From: RYN-133 sp963754285
GTDB taxonomy: Bacteria; Actinomycetota; Actinomycetes; Mycobacteriales; Jatrophihabitantaceae
DNA: 64,000 nt
Reading direction: 5' to 3'
Assembly (NCBI GenBank): GCA_963754285.1
Contig: CAVWFN010000007.1
Coordinates: 1-64,000, forward strand
Position 1 is the stretch's first letter, and each line of letters opens with the position of its first letter. Shown here one piece after another: positions 1 to 7,549 of the stretch. The notes below the pieces were generated by a model. The model did not search any database. It had not been told where the DNA came from and saw only the letters and a list, made by a program, of their open reading frames with translations. Position numbers and translations under genes: made by a program.

Positions 1-114
1 GAACTCGGCTGCCAGCAGGTCCGGGTCGTTACAGATCAGGTCGAGGAACTGCCCAACTCCGGTCCGCGCGATCTGCTGACCGGATACAGGTGCGGGGGGC
101 AGGGTGACGGTCAG
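1..114 (-). CDS. Partial conserved protein, cut by the window edge; probable CTG start
   Basis: The minus-strand frame is open from the window edge to the end of the Hsp20 gene and gives 38 residues that read like real protein, including GVGQFLDLICNDPDLLAAEF. No ATG, GTG or TTG lies between this stretch and the upstream in-frame stop. The only plausible start is the CTG at 114-112, which overlaps the Hsp20 TGA as CTGA, the same geometry as the ATGA and GTGA couplings elsewhere in this window. It would be co-transcribed with and translationally coupled to hsp20. Function is not recognised. A frameshift or a later start outside the window is the alternative. Confidence 0.42.
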   Translation of the reverse strand, partial: MTVTLPPAPVSGQQIARTGVGQFLDLICNDPDLLAAEF

Positions 115-542
115 GCGTTGATGACCTGGCGGTCCTCACCCTTGCTGGTAATGGCGATCTTGCGTGGCTTGGCCTGCTCGGCGACCGGGATCTCCAGGGT
201 GAGCACGCCGGCGTCGTAGCTGGCGCCGATACGTTCGGTGTCGAGGTTGTCGCCGAGGATCAGCTGTCGACTGAAGATCCCCCGCGGGCGTTCGGCGGCG
301 ATCAGCTCGGCGTCGCTGGCGCGCGGTGGCCGTTCGGCTCTGACGGTCACCACGTTGCGTTCGACGTCCAGATCGATCGAATCGGGGTTGACGCCGGGCA
401 GGTCGAACTCGACGTGGAAGGTGTCCCCCTCGCGCCAGGCGTCCATCGGCATCACCGACGGCCGGGCCAGCGTTCCGTTGGTGCCGAGTACCTGCTGGGT
501 AAGCCGATCCAGCTCGCGGAACGGGTCGGTGCGCATCAGCAT
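111..542 (-). CDS. hsp20: Hsp20/alpha-crystallin small heat shock protein
   Basis: Small ATP-independent holdase chaperone of the cytoplasm. The 143-residue product has the alpha-crystallin core: the DAWREGDTFHVEFDLPGV strand region, a VERNVVTVRAERP segment, and the C-terminal GVLTLEIPVAEQAKPRKI stretch with the A-G-V-L-T-L signature and an I-x-I/V-like tail (KIAITS). Start chosen at 542 because GGAGG lies 8 bases upstream; an in-frame ATG at 557 has its AGGAG only 2 bases away. It is divergent from a MerR/HspR-like regulator gene at 700, the usual arrangement for actinobacterial Hsp20 loci, so heat- or stress-dependent repression by that regulator is likely. Confidence 0.93.
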   Translation of the reverse strand: MLMRTDPFRELDRLTQQVLGTNGTLARPSVMPMDAWREGDTFHVEFDLPGVNPDSIDLDVERNVVTVRAERPPRASDAELIAAERPRGIFSRQLILGDNLDTERIGASYDAGVLTLEIPVAEQAKPRKIAITSKGEDRQVINA

Positions 543-557
543 CGTGTCCACCTCCAT

Positions 558-699
558 AACTCCTGTTCTGTTGGATGCTCCTTGTGGGCCTCAAGATCCT
601 GAAGGATCTCTGGCATGCGCTATAGATTTGTTGTAGCACCCGTGACATCATGATGCAAGTGACCGATGCTGAGATTTTCCGCGGGAGGAACTGGGTCAG
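558..699. promoter_or_regulatory. Divergent hsp20/merR control region with inverted repeats
   Basis: This intergenic region between hsp20 and the HspR-like gene holds several symmetrical elements: CTTGTGGGCCTCAAG at 581-595 (CTTG-N7-CAAG arms), the 16-base palindrome-like AGATCCTGAAGGATCT at 594-609, and the perfect palindrome CATCATGATG at 646-655. HspR proteins bind HAIR elements of the form CTTGAGT-N7-ACTCAAG. The first element shares only the outer CTTG and CAAG, so it is at best a degenerate HAIR. A GGAGGA ribosome site precedes the GTG at 700. Assignment as operators is inference. Confidence 0.5.
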
Positions 700-1080
700 G
701 TGGTCGCTGAGCCGGACCGGGCGCGTGGGGTGTACGGCATCTCGGTCGCCGCGGAACTGGTGGGCACCGGCGTGCAGAACCTGCGGGCCTATGAAGCCCG
801 GGGTCTGCTCGAACCCCAGCGCACCGAGGGCGGCACCCGCCGCTACAGCGCCGACGACCTGGACCGGCTGCGCCGCATCGGCGAGCTCCTCCAGGCCGGG
901 CTCAACCTCGCCGGCATCGCGATGGTGATGGACCTACAGGACGAGAACAGCCAACTGCGCGCGGACAAGGAGGAACAGCAGTGGTTGCCAACCGCACCGA
1001 TCACGAACGCGTCGATCCCAGCGAGCAGATCCCCGAAGCGGACCTCCTCGAGCAACAAGCCCCGCTCGACCCGACACTGA
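700..1080 (+). CDS. MerR-family, HspR-like transcriptional regulator
   Basis: DNA-binding repressor of the HspR branch of MerR. The N-terminal winged helix is visible as YGISVAAELVGTG, QNLRAYEARGLLEP and GGTRRYSADDLDRLRRI, followed by a helix with LLQAGLNLAGIAMVMDLQDE, as in HspR. The last ~33 residues after KEEQQ are Ser/Pro/Arg-rich and do not look like a domain; they overlap the next gene in another frame. Start is the GTG with GGAGGA 11 bases upstream. Divergent from hsp20, which it presumably represses. Family assignment is firm; the regulated targets are inferred. Confidence 0.88.
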   Translation: MVAEPDRARGVYGISVAAELVGTGVQNLRAYEARGLLEPQRTEGGTRRYSADDLDRLRRIGELLQAGLNLAGIAMVMDLQDENSQLRADKEEQQWLPTAPITNASIPASRSPKRTSSSNKPRSTRH

Positions 1081-1244
1081 CCCACAACCACGACGGCAAC
1101 GACGGCCGGGCCGAGCGAGGGGAGGACACTGCAGCGGCCTGGTTCGTCGATGAGGCCGACCGGTGGGAACAGCAACTGACGATGCCCTCTGCGGACGATG
1201 AGTACCCGCACGACGATCCAGGCGACCGGTTCGAGGCTGAGTGA
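981..1244 (+). CDS. Small acidic hypothetical protein overlapping the MerR gene
   Basis: An 87-residue acidic protein (segments such as AERGEDTAAAWFVDEADRW and SADDEYPHDDPGDRFEAE) with no membrane segment. Its GTG start has an excellent AAGGAGG ribosome site at 968-974, inside the coding region of the MerR gene, and the two genes overlap out of frame by 100 bases. Its stop overlaps the start of the next gene as GTGA. The strong ribosome site and tight coupling argue that it is real. I do not recognise the family. Context suggests a helper in the Hsp20/HspR operon. Confidence 0.66.
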   Translation: MVANRTDHERVDPSEQIPEADLLEQQAPLDPTLTHNHDGNDGRAERGEDTAAAWFVDEADRWEQQLTMPSADDEYPHDDPGDRFEAE

Positions 1245-1492
1245 GTCTGATGGGCGACCCGTTGGTCGAGGTCGCGGTGCGGGTGTATGCCGACTTCGCC
1301 GACCGTGCCACGCTGGGCGAAGTCCTCGCCGTCGTTGCCCGTGCCCGCAACGACCTGGACACCCCCAGCGTCGCGGCGCTGCCCGAGCTGGTCGAGCGGC
1401 TGGCCCGGCAGCGACTCGGCGAAGGCCTCGCCTCCCCCGCTCCCGACAACGGCTCAGCTCCGGCCAAACACCGCGCCGAACCCGACCGGTAA
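1241..1492 (+). CDS. Small helical protein, probable three-helix-bundle dimerization domain
   Basis: An 83-residue protein predicted almost entirely helical over residues 5-60 (VEVAVRVYADFADRATLGEV, VAALPELVERLARQRL). It resembles the small 'three-helix bundle dimerization domain' proteins found beside actinobacterial stress genes; this is recalled resemblance, not a search result. The GTG at 1241 overlaps the preceding stop (GTGA), indicating translational coupling; an ATG at 1250 is the alternative start. Last gene of the HspR-led operon, ahead of an inverted repeat at 1567-1599. Confidence 0.68.
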   Translation: MSLMGDPLVEVAVRVYADFADRATLGEVLAVVARARNDLDTPSVAALPELVERLARQRLGEGLASPAPDNGSAPAKHRAEPDR

Positions 1493-1566
1493 ACCTGGGT
1501 CAGCTGCCTCGGGTGCGCCGCGCATGCGCCAGCCGGTAACTCACCGTTCCCGCCCCCGAAGATCTG

Positions 1567-1599
1567 CCCGGCCGCAGACACACCCCTGGCGCGGCCGGG
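1567..1599 (+). terminator. Inverted repeat, probable terminator of the HspR operon
   Basis: CCCGGCCGC at 1567-1575 pairs perfectly with GCGGCCGGG at 1591-1599 across a 15-base loop. There is no T-tract, as is common for actinobacterial terminators. It lies about 75 bases after the last gene of the operon, and the rest of 1493-1686 shows no other feature. Confidence 0.45.
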
Positions 1600-1686
1600 T
1601 ACGACGAGCACGGGTCGGTCTTGATTACTCGTTAGATGGGGTAGGCGGTGGCCCCGACGCAAGTCGTGACCGCAAAATTGATCGGG

Positions 1687-1997
1687 CTACGCGGTGGCCG
1701 GCTCGACGATTGCTACAGCTCTGGACCGCGGCCGGGACGTGATCGCCGCTGCCGCACTGAAGAGCGATGCTGCCAGCGCGACGTAGCTCGCAACGAGCAC
1801 CGGTTGGCTCGCGATCGTGAACCCGGCGATGTTCGCCAGCGCCCGACCGGAAGCGCCGCCGCGGCCCAGCGTGGCAAGGCGTGACTGCGCCAGAGCAGCA
1901 CACCGAGCCACACGACGCCGACTAGCATCGCCAGGCCGCCGATGTTGTAGACGAGTGACGCGGCCGAGGTCTGGTACCGGTCGGCGAGCGCGGTCAT
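1687..1997 (-). pseudogene. Frameshifted small membrane protein
   Basis: Two minus-strand frames join into one sensible ~100-residue membrane protein. The first (from 1997) reads MTALADRYQTSAASLVYNIGG then a membrane segment LVGVVWLGVLLW. The second, to the stop at 1687, carries RALANIAGFTIASQPVLVAS and a second membrane segment VALAASLFSAAAAI. The frame change is near 1840-1860, in a GC-rich run. Coding-like sequence also continues upstream of the ATG (GWTTPTWSIAEECHRQ) to an in-frame TAA with no start codon, so the 5' end may be lost too. It could be a decayed gene or a sequence error. Function unknown. Confidence 0.55.
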
Positions 1998-2087
1998 CTG
2001 CCGGTGGCATTCTTCGGCGATGGACCAGGTGGGCGTGGTCCATCCAGATCCGCTCCCGGCATGTCGAGCCGGCCGGTTCGGCGCGGT

Positions 2088-4514
2088 TTACACCAGGCCG
2101 GTTTGCAGGGCCAGCCGGGTGAGATCGGCGCGGCGGCGGCAGCCGGTCTTGTCCCGGATCCGGTCGAGGTGCGAACCGACGGTGCGGACGCTGATGAAGA
2201 GCTTGTCGGCGATCTGGGTGTTGGTGTCCCCGCGGGCCACCAGGGTGACCAGTTCGCGCTCCCGGGGGCTGAGCTGTGGCGCGGCTGTCGCCGGGTGCGC
2301 CGCCGCCGGACCGGCGGCCGTGAGCAGCGCGGCGTATTCGGCAGCGGCCGCCTGGCTCATCGCTAGTCCGCGCTGCTCGGCGGCCTGCGCCTGTGCGGGG
2401 CCGAGGTCGCGCCGGGCCTGCTGCAGCGGATCGTGTCGCCACCGCTCGTCCTGCGGTAGGTCGGCGATCCCGGTGTCGTGCAGGCACATGGCGTAGGCGG
2501 CCCATGCCGTCACCGCGTCGGCGGGACGCCGCGTCTGCGCGCACAGGTGCCCACACAGGTCCAGGCAGTCGATGAGCAGCACCCCATGGCCGGTACGGAC
2601 GCTGAGCTCGACGGCCTCACGCAGGTGCGCTGCGGCTTCCGCGGGACGGTGCTCGAGCAGGTCTATGTGTGCGATCAGCAGCAGGCTGTTGGCCTGATCG
2701 CGCAGCGCACCGGCCTGTCGGGCGAGTTCCCATGCCTGTGTGCCGTACTGCCTGGCCTCGCCGCATTCGCCGGATTCGAGGAGGGCAAGGGTGAACATGC
2801 TGACGCACTCGCGTCGCGCGCTGCCGGCAACGTCGGCCGCGTCGACGCGCATGGCCTGCCGCAGCCACTCGAGGCTGGCTTGGTTGTCACCGCGATAGTT
2901 CGCGGCCAGCCCGAGCAGCCGCAGCGCCCGCATCTCGCCGGTCTTGTCGCCGATCTGCCTGGCGAGGGTCAGCGCGCTGCGGGCCTGCTCGGCCGCTTCC
3001 GCGACCGAGCCGAGGTTGGCCAGGCAGCCGGCCCGGTTGATGAGCACGGCGATCAGCAGCGGCGAAGCCGGACGGCAGGCCAGCGCGTCGCGTGCAGCGG
3101 TGTAGTGCTCGAGCCGGACGGCCTCGCCGATGCCTCTGGCGAGGGCGCCGAGCCATAACTGTGCGGCGCACCACTCCACCTCGTGCTCGGCTGCAACCGA
3201 GGCTGCGTCGCTCAGCAGCCGGTAACCCGTCGCCTGGCGTCCCCGCAGCGACCACCACGGGGCAAGGCCGATGGCCAGCCGGAGCGCGACAGCTCGGTCG
3301 TGCTCGAGAGCCCACGACAACGCCTGATGGACCAGGACGTCCTCAGCGTCGAGCGAGCGCGCCGCCTGCAGCTCGCCGGTGCTGGTCTGCATGCCTGCCG
3401 CCGCGGTCTCGACCACGTCGACGGCGTAGCGGGCCAGCCCAGTGCTGGCCGCAGCCTGCTCCGCCTGGTCAGTGGCCAGGCGTTCCCCGGCGAAGCTGCG
3501 CAACGTCTGCAGCATCACGTACCGTGCCCGACCGTCGATACCGACGCGCTGAGGTACGAGCAGCGAACAGTCCACCAGGCGCAGCAGGACGCGCTTCGCG
3601 TCGCCACCTGCCACCGCATGCGCGGCCTGCAGGGTGAACGGGCCAGGTAGCACCGACAGTGCGCGGAAGACCCGCTGCTCGTCGTTGTCGAGCAGCTGGT
3701 AACTCCACTGCGCGGTGGCCGCCAACGACCGGTGCCGTTCGTCGGCAGGTCCGGTGGTGCGAAATAGATCTGGGCGGTCATCGAGCAGATCGACGATGTC
3801 GTCCAACCCCAGCGCGTCGACCCGTGCCGCCGCCAGTTCGATGGCCAGCGGCATCCCGTCCAAGCGCGCCACAAGGGCGGCCACCGCCGGACCGGACGAA
3901 GCGTCCACCCGAAAGCCGGGTTCCGACATTCGGGCGCGGGCGGCGAACAGCAGCGCCGCCTCCGACCGGTCCGCGTCGGCGTCGTCGGGCCGGGAGAACC
4001 GCAGCGGCCCGAGCCGGTATCGGTGCTCGCCGCGTGTCCCGAGCGGCTCCCGGCTGGTGACCAGCACCCGGATGTCGTCGGCACCCTGCAGGAGCGTGTC
4101 GCACAATCCGGCCACCGCTGGCAGCATGTGTTCGCAGTTGTCCAGCACGAGCAGCAACTGCCGCCGCGCCAAGAGCCGGGCAAGTGAATCGGCCGGCGAT
4201 TGGTTCGCTGCCAAAGGCACCTCGAGCGCTGCGGCCACAACAGCCGGTAACTGGCCCGACTCGGGTACGCCGGCCAGCTCTACCAGCCACACCCCGTCGG
4301 CGAACCTGTCACACACCCGCCGCGCCACCTGCGCGGCGAGCCGGGTCTTGCCCACTCCGCCGGGCCCCGCGACCGTGACCAGCCGGCCACGCTCCAGCAG
4401 GTCCGCGACCGCGCGGATCTCGTCCTCACGGCCGACGAAGCTCGTCAGGGCCACCGGAAACCGATGCAACCCCACCGCTGCGGCGCTCTCGGCCACGCGG
4501 CGAGTGTAAAGCAC
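2088..4514 (-). CDS. Large NB-ARC/AfsR-type LuxR-family transcriptional regulator
   Basis: An 808-residue cytoplasmic ATP-dependent regulator. Near the N-terminus lie FVGREDEI and the Walker A motif GPGGVGKTRLA, then a Walker B-like LLLVLDNCEHM and the sensor VLVTSREPLG, typical of STAND/NB-ARC ATPases. A helical repeat-rich middle (TPR-like, LLGLAANYRGDNQASLEWLR) follows. The C-terminus holds a LuxR helix-turn-helix: LSPRERELVTLVARGDTNTQ, IADKLFISVRTVGSHL. Start is a GTG at 4514, with a second GTG at 4496. No receiver domain is present, so a ligand or protein partner rather than phosphorylation probably triggers it. The target is not evident; neighbours are a decayed membrane protein and a cell-wall hydrolase. 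Confidence 0.88.
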   Translation of the reverse strand: MLYTRRVAESAAAVGLHRFPVALTSFVGREDEIRAVADLLERGRLVTVAGPGGVGKTRLAAQVARRVCDRFADGVWLVELAGVPESGQLPAVVAAALEVPLAANQSPADSLARLLARRQLLLVLDNCEHMLPAVAGLCDTLLQGADDIRVLVTSREPLGTRGEHRYRLGPLRFSRPDDADADRSEAALLFAARARMSEPGFRVDASSGPAVAALVARLDGMPLAIELAAARVDALGLDDIVDLLDDRPDLFRTTGPADERHRSLAATAQWSYQLLDNDEQRVFRALSVLPGPFTLQAAHAVAGGDAKRVLLRLVDCSLLVPQRVGIDGRARYVMLQTLRSFAGERLATDQAEQAAASTGLARYAVDVVETAAAGMQTSTGELQAARSLDAEDVLVHQALSWALEHDRAVALRLAIGLAPWWSLRGRQATGYRLLSDAASVAAEHEVEWCAAQLWLGALARGIGEAVRLEHYTAARDALACRPASPLLIAVLINRAGCLANLGSVAEAAEQARSALTLARQIGDKTGEMRALRLLGLAANYRGDNQASLEWLRQAMRVDAADVAGSARRECVSMFTLALLESGECGEARQYGTQAWELARQAGALRDQANSLLLIAHIDLLEHRPAEAAAHLREAVELSVRTGHGVLLIDCLDLCGHLCAQTRRPADAVTAWAAYAMCLHDTGIADLPQDERWRHDPLQQARRDLGPAQAQAAEQRGLAMSQAAAAEYAALLTAAGPAAAHPATAAPQLSPRERELVTLVARGDTNTQIADKLFISVRTVGSHLDRIRDKTGCRRRADLTRLALQTGLV

Positions 4515-4535
4515 CGTTGCAGAATTTCGGCTGTG

Positions 4536-4580
4536 CGCGACGGCAGGGGCGCCGGGCCGGCCGACTCCCCTGCCGTCGCG
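4536..4580 (-). terminator. Long inverted repeat, terminator downstream of the CHAP hydrolase gene
   Basis: CGCGACGGCAGGGG at 4536-4549 pairs perfectly with CCCCTGCCGTCGCG at 4567-4580, 14 bp with a 17-base GC-rich loop. It sits 20 bases past the stop of the CHAP gene and just ahead of the LuxR gene start, so it would insulate the two. Confidence 0.7.
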
Positions 4581-4600
4581 ATCCAGGCGAGGTTCAGCGA

Positions 4601-5698
4601 CTACATGGACCGGACGAAGCTACCGGTCGCGTAGCCGTGCCAGACGCCGTTCGGCGACGGGTTGATCGCACAGTTCTGCCAGTTACCGCCGGGGTTCCAG
4701 TCCGTGTATGGAGACACGTCTTCCTGGCAGTGGTAGGGAGGGGCGGTCGCCGAGTCGGTCAGCGTGAACGGCCAGCTGTGCAACTCGCCGCTGGTGCAGT
4801 TGCTGCTGGTGTAGGCCCAGATCTCGCTGCCCTCAGCCCACCACCAGTTGGGAATCAGGTTGACCGTGCGCGGCGTGGTGAAACACGCGTCCTCGGCAGT
4901 GCCGTTCTGGTTCGTGCCCGCAACCTGGATCGAGTAGACCGAGCCGCTGGGGGTGTAGTCGTCGAACACCAGCTGCGACGTCTGCGGTGCCGGCGCTCCC
5001 TTCAGCTTCAGGAAGGAGGCGGCGTTCCAATACGAGGAACCAGAGAACTGGACATGGCCGTTGTGGTCGCCGGTCATGTCGATGTGCACGGTTTCCTTAC
5101 CAGCGGTGCCGGCCCAGTTCTCCGACATGATCGTGAAGTTGCCGGACGAGTTCGTGTTGGACACCACTACGGCGGTGTGGCCAGTCGACGAGTCGATGAA
5201 ACCGCCGCCGCCGAAGCTGATGACGTCGCCGGCTTGCGGCAGGTTCGACGGGCTGGTGCCGACCTGCGGGATCGACGGGTGCGCCGAGTGGTAGAGCGAG
5301 ATGAGGTCGGCGCCGTCGACATTGTTGCCGAAGATCGGTTGCAGCCCATAGACCGCCCACAAGAACCGCTCGACCAGTTCGACGCACTGGAACGAGGCCG
5401 ACCCGTTTTCATCGAACGGCGTGGCCCCCCGCGTCGAGTCAGGGCCGCAGGCGTAGATGTTGTCGTAGCTGTACTCGCCCCGGACTCCCGACGTGCCGTA
5501 GGTGGTGCACCAGCCCGGGCCGCTGCCCTCGCCCTTGGACAGCGCGGGGGTGGCAGCTTGCGCTGTTGCCGGGACCAGGACGGTTGCTAACAGGCACAGC
5601 GCGCCCAGCGCCGCGGTGGCGACCGCGCAGGCTGCCCGTCCCGGCCATCGTCCACTGAGGCGTCCGCCGGCGACAATCCTCTGAGCCTCGTGAGCCAT
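4601..5698 (-). CDS. Secreted CHAP-domain cell-wall hydrolase
   Basis: Extracellular cysteine amidase/endopeptidase type enzyme acting on peptidoglycan. From the chosen ATG at 5698 the 365-residue product has a twin-arginine-free signal peptide (AALGALCLLATVLVPATAQA, then ATPALS). The CHAP domain follows, with the catalytic cysteine in FQCVELVERFLW, the histidine in STGHTAVVVSNT, and IMSENWAG supplying the polar third residue. A C-terminal half (from about SQLVFDDYTPSGSVYSIQV) repeats WW-rich beta segments and has several cysteines, possibly a wall-binding or carbohydrate-binding domain. An upstream in-frame start at 5755 would put 19 extra residues before the signal peptide, so 5698 is preferred. 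The long structured upstream region suggests control at RNA level. Confidence 0.86.
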   Translation of the reverse strand: MAHEAQRIVAGGRLSGRWPGRAACAVATAALGALCLLATVLVPATAQAATPALSKGEGSGPGWCTTYGTSGVRGEYSYDNIYACGPDSTRGATPFDENGSASFQCVELVERFLWAVYGLQPIFGNNVDGADLISLYHSAHPSIPQVGTSPSNLPQAGDVISFGGGGFIDSSTGHTAVVVSNTNSSGNFTIMSENWAGTAGKETVHIDMTGDHNGHVQFSGSSYWNAASFLKLKGAPAPQTSQLVFDDYTPSGSVYSIQVAGTNQNGTAEDACFTTPRTVNLIPNWWWAEGSEIWAYTSSNCTSGELHSWPFTLTDSATAPPYHCQEDVSPYTDWNPGGNWQNCAINPSPNGVWHGYATGSFVRSM

Positions 5699-6127
5699 GA
5701 CATGGTGTGGTCCTCTCGGTGACGACCCGGCCGGGCTCTTCCCGGCGAGTGCCACATACGGTGATCGAGAACTGGCCGGCCTCGGCAGGGGCCGGATGAC
5801 CCCTTTTCGGAAAAGGGGCCATCCAGGGAAACGTCGCGCTGAAGCCAGACAGAGTCGCTGGATCTTCTGTAGAGGCGCAAGAACCAGTTAATTTCGCGAT
5901 TACTGGTTCGGTCTGAGTAGCCGATCGAGAAGTTCGGCACGTGGATCGTGGCAAGGCGCCGGACACACCTACGCGGCCCGGAAAACGGGCCTCAGAGCCA
6001 CCTGCGTCGCGCCGCGCGCGGCCGAGGCAGCCTCCGCCCCGCCGACGAGAATGATCTTCGAAACCGGCTTTTCGCGGGTCGTTTTAGATGACTAAAGAGT
6101 GACTTGCAGCGGGCCCGGACTGCACGC
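5699..6127 (-). promoter_or_regulatory. Structured untranslated region upstream of the CHAP gene
   Basis: About 430 bases without a convincing gene. Three strong inverted repeats occur. GGATG-A-CCCCTTTT (5794-5807) pairs with AAAAGGGG-C-CATCC (5811-5824) around a CGG loop. GAACCAGT-T-AAT (5881-5892) pairs with ATTACTGGTTC (5899-5909) with one bulged base. GGCCCG (5975-5980) pairs with CGGGCC (5986-5991). The first has a run of U in the minus-strand transcript of its stem and could be a terminator or attenuator ahead of the CHAP gene. No known riboswitch consensus was recognised. Confidence 0.5.
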
Positions 6128-6148
6128 GGGCCCCGAAATACGGGGCCC
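6128..6148 (-). terminator. Hairpin downstream of tRNA-Asn
   Basis: GGGCCCCG at 6128-6135 pairs with CGGGGCCC at 6141-6148 around the loop AAATA. It begins 2 bases beyond the 3' end of the tRNA gene. The position and strong stem fit a tRNA terminator; no T-tract follows. Confidence 0.6.
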
Positions 6149-6150
6149 TG

Positions 6151-6223
6151 CTCCCCCGACTGGACTCGAACCAGTAACCCTTCGATTAACAGTCGAATGC
6201 TCTGCCAATTGAGCTACGGGGGA
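6151..6223 (-). tRNA. tRNA-Asn (anticodon GTT)
   Basis: The minus strand folds into a complete 73-base cloverleaf: acceptor TCCCCCG/CGGGGGA with discriminator G, D stem GCTC/GAGC, anticodon stem TTCGA/TCGAA around the loop CTGTTAA (anticodon GTT), and T stem ACTGG/CCAGT around TTCGAGT. The 3' CCA is not encoded. All stems are perfectly paired. Confidence 0.97.
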
Positions 6224-6282
6224 CCGCACAACAACCCGACGAGGGTATCTCAGGCGCGCAGTCCGATGCGCTCGGGTTACCG

Positions 6283-7446
6283 CTACGGCACGGGGATGGA
6301 CGGCAGCGCGGAGGTCGGCAGCTTCACGGGCAGCGACGGCAACTTGGTCGGCAGCTTCGTCGGGAGCTTCGTCTTCGTCGGCAGCTTCACCGGCAGGGAC
6401 GAGACGGGCAGCGACGGCAGCTTCACCGGCAGGGAGGTCTTCGGCGGCGCAGGCGCTCCGCTGCTCACAGCGGGCGTCGGGGTCGTCGACGAGCCCGGCT
6501 TCGGCTTCTTCCCCGGAGTGGTTGACCCACTGGACGTCGGCTTGCGGTGGTGACGCGACGGCGGGGTCGACGAGCTCCGCCCCGACGAAGGCTTACCGGG
6601 CTTGCCCGGCCGGTGCGCCGACGATGAAGAAGCCGACGGGACGCCGACCGTGTTGCCCGTCCCGAATGCCGGCAGCGCACCGGTCTGCTGCTTGTACTGC
6701 TGCGCGGCGAGGACGGCGGTCTTCGACATGCCGAGGTAGGACAGGTACGCGCCGCTGGTGTAGGTCGACCACGGCGACCAGTCCGTGCAGCCGCTCGAGA
6801 TCGTGTACATCGCCCGCGCGTTCTTCTCCGGATCGGCGTTCGCCAGCGAGTCGCGCAGTCCACCGGTGCCTCGCTCGGAACGCAGCCCGCGGATCTGCCA
6901 GAGCCCCTGGCTCCAGTCCCACGTTCCGTCCATCAGCGCGATGTCACCCTGCGCGCCGGGGTTGCCCCCCGACTCGGCTGCGGCGATCGCGGCGGCGATC
7001 GGCGCCTCGGCGGGTGAGCAGCCGACGTAGAGCGCGAGCGAACTGAGCTGCAGCAGGTTGAAGTCGCCCTTCACCGAGCCAGGGACGTAGACGGCCTGCG
7101 AGCCGGCGGGCGCGGTCGGGAACGTTGCCGACCCGGGGACACCGACGCGGCCGGTGTCGCCGGCGTAGCTGGGACGTGGCAGGTGACCCGACTTGATCAG
7201 GTCGCTGATCGGCTTCCCGACATCAGGGTCGCGCGACAAGATCGAGTCGAGTGCGTTCTTCGTGGACGACGTGTCGGCGGCCGCAGCAGCCGTGGCCTGC
7301 GACGACGGACTGTTCGCGACAAGGCCCGCGGCGCTGGTTGCCGCAATAAGAGCAGCCGCTCCGATCAGCCACGCGATCGATCGCGGAGTGAAGTGGATCC
7401 GCGGCACGCGCCGCTTGGTCTCATCGGTCTCGTCCGAGCCCTGCAT
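6283..7446 (-). CDS. Secreted lysozyme-like/transglycosylase protein with Pro-Lys-Thr tail
   Basis: A 387-residue exported protein. A single N-terminal membrane segment (SIAWLIGAAALIAATSAAGL) is followed by a Ser/Ala-rich linker. The central domain has ALYVGCSPAEAPIAAAIAAA, ESGGNPGAQGD and WDWSQGLWQIRGLRSERGTG, the E-S-G and G-L-W-Q-I pattern of lysozyme-like transglycosylases, with E as the expected acid. Paired cysteines (CSPAE, SSGCTDW) are visible. The C-terminal ~130 residues are low-complexity, with repeats such as KLPSLPVSSLPVKLPTKTKL, probably a wall-spanning tail. Start at 7446 has GGGGGA 4 bases upstream; an in-frame start at 7518 would add 24 residues before the Met. Confidence 0.8.
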   Translation of the reverse strand: MQGSDETDETKRRVPRIHFTPRSIAWLIGAAALIAATSAAGLVANSPSSQATAAAAADTSSTKNALDSILSRDPDVGKPISDLIKSGHLPRPSYAGDTGRVGVPGSATFPTAPAGSQAVYVPGSVKGDFNLLQLSSLALYVGCSPAEAPIAAAIAAAESGGNPGAQGDIALMDGTWDWSQGLWQIRGLRSERGTGGLRDSLANADPEKNARAMYTISSGCTDWSPWSTYTSGAYLSYLGMSKTAVLAAQQYKQQTGALPAFGTGNTVGVPSASSSSAHRPGKPGKPSSGRSSSTPPSRHHRKPTSSGSTTPGKKPKPGSSTTPTPAVSSGAPAPPKTSLPVKLPSLPVSSLPVKLPTKTKLPTKLPTKLPSLPVKLPTSALPSIPVP

Positions 7447-7549
7447 CGATTCCCCCAGGAAGAGGCCACAGATGCATTGCGCATCGGCCAACCTAGGCAT
7501 TCCCAACTCGGCAGGCACGGTAAACCCAAGCGAGCGTTAGGGTGAACCG

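Noticed and set aside
5699..6127. Cyclic-di-AMP (ydaO) or cobalamin riboswitch ahead of the CHAP gene
   Set aside because: Conserved segments of either family could not be matched; only generic stem-loops are seen.
6151..6223. tRNA-Asn as an integration site for a mobile element
   Set aside because: No repeated 3' end of the tRNA, integrase or foreign gene block was found nearby.
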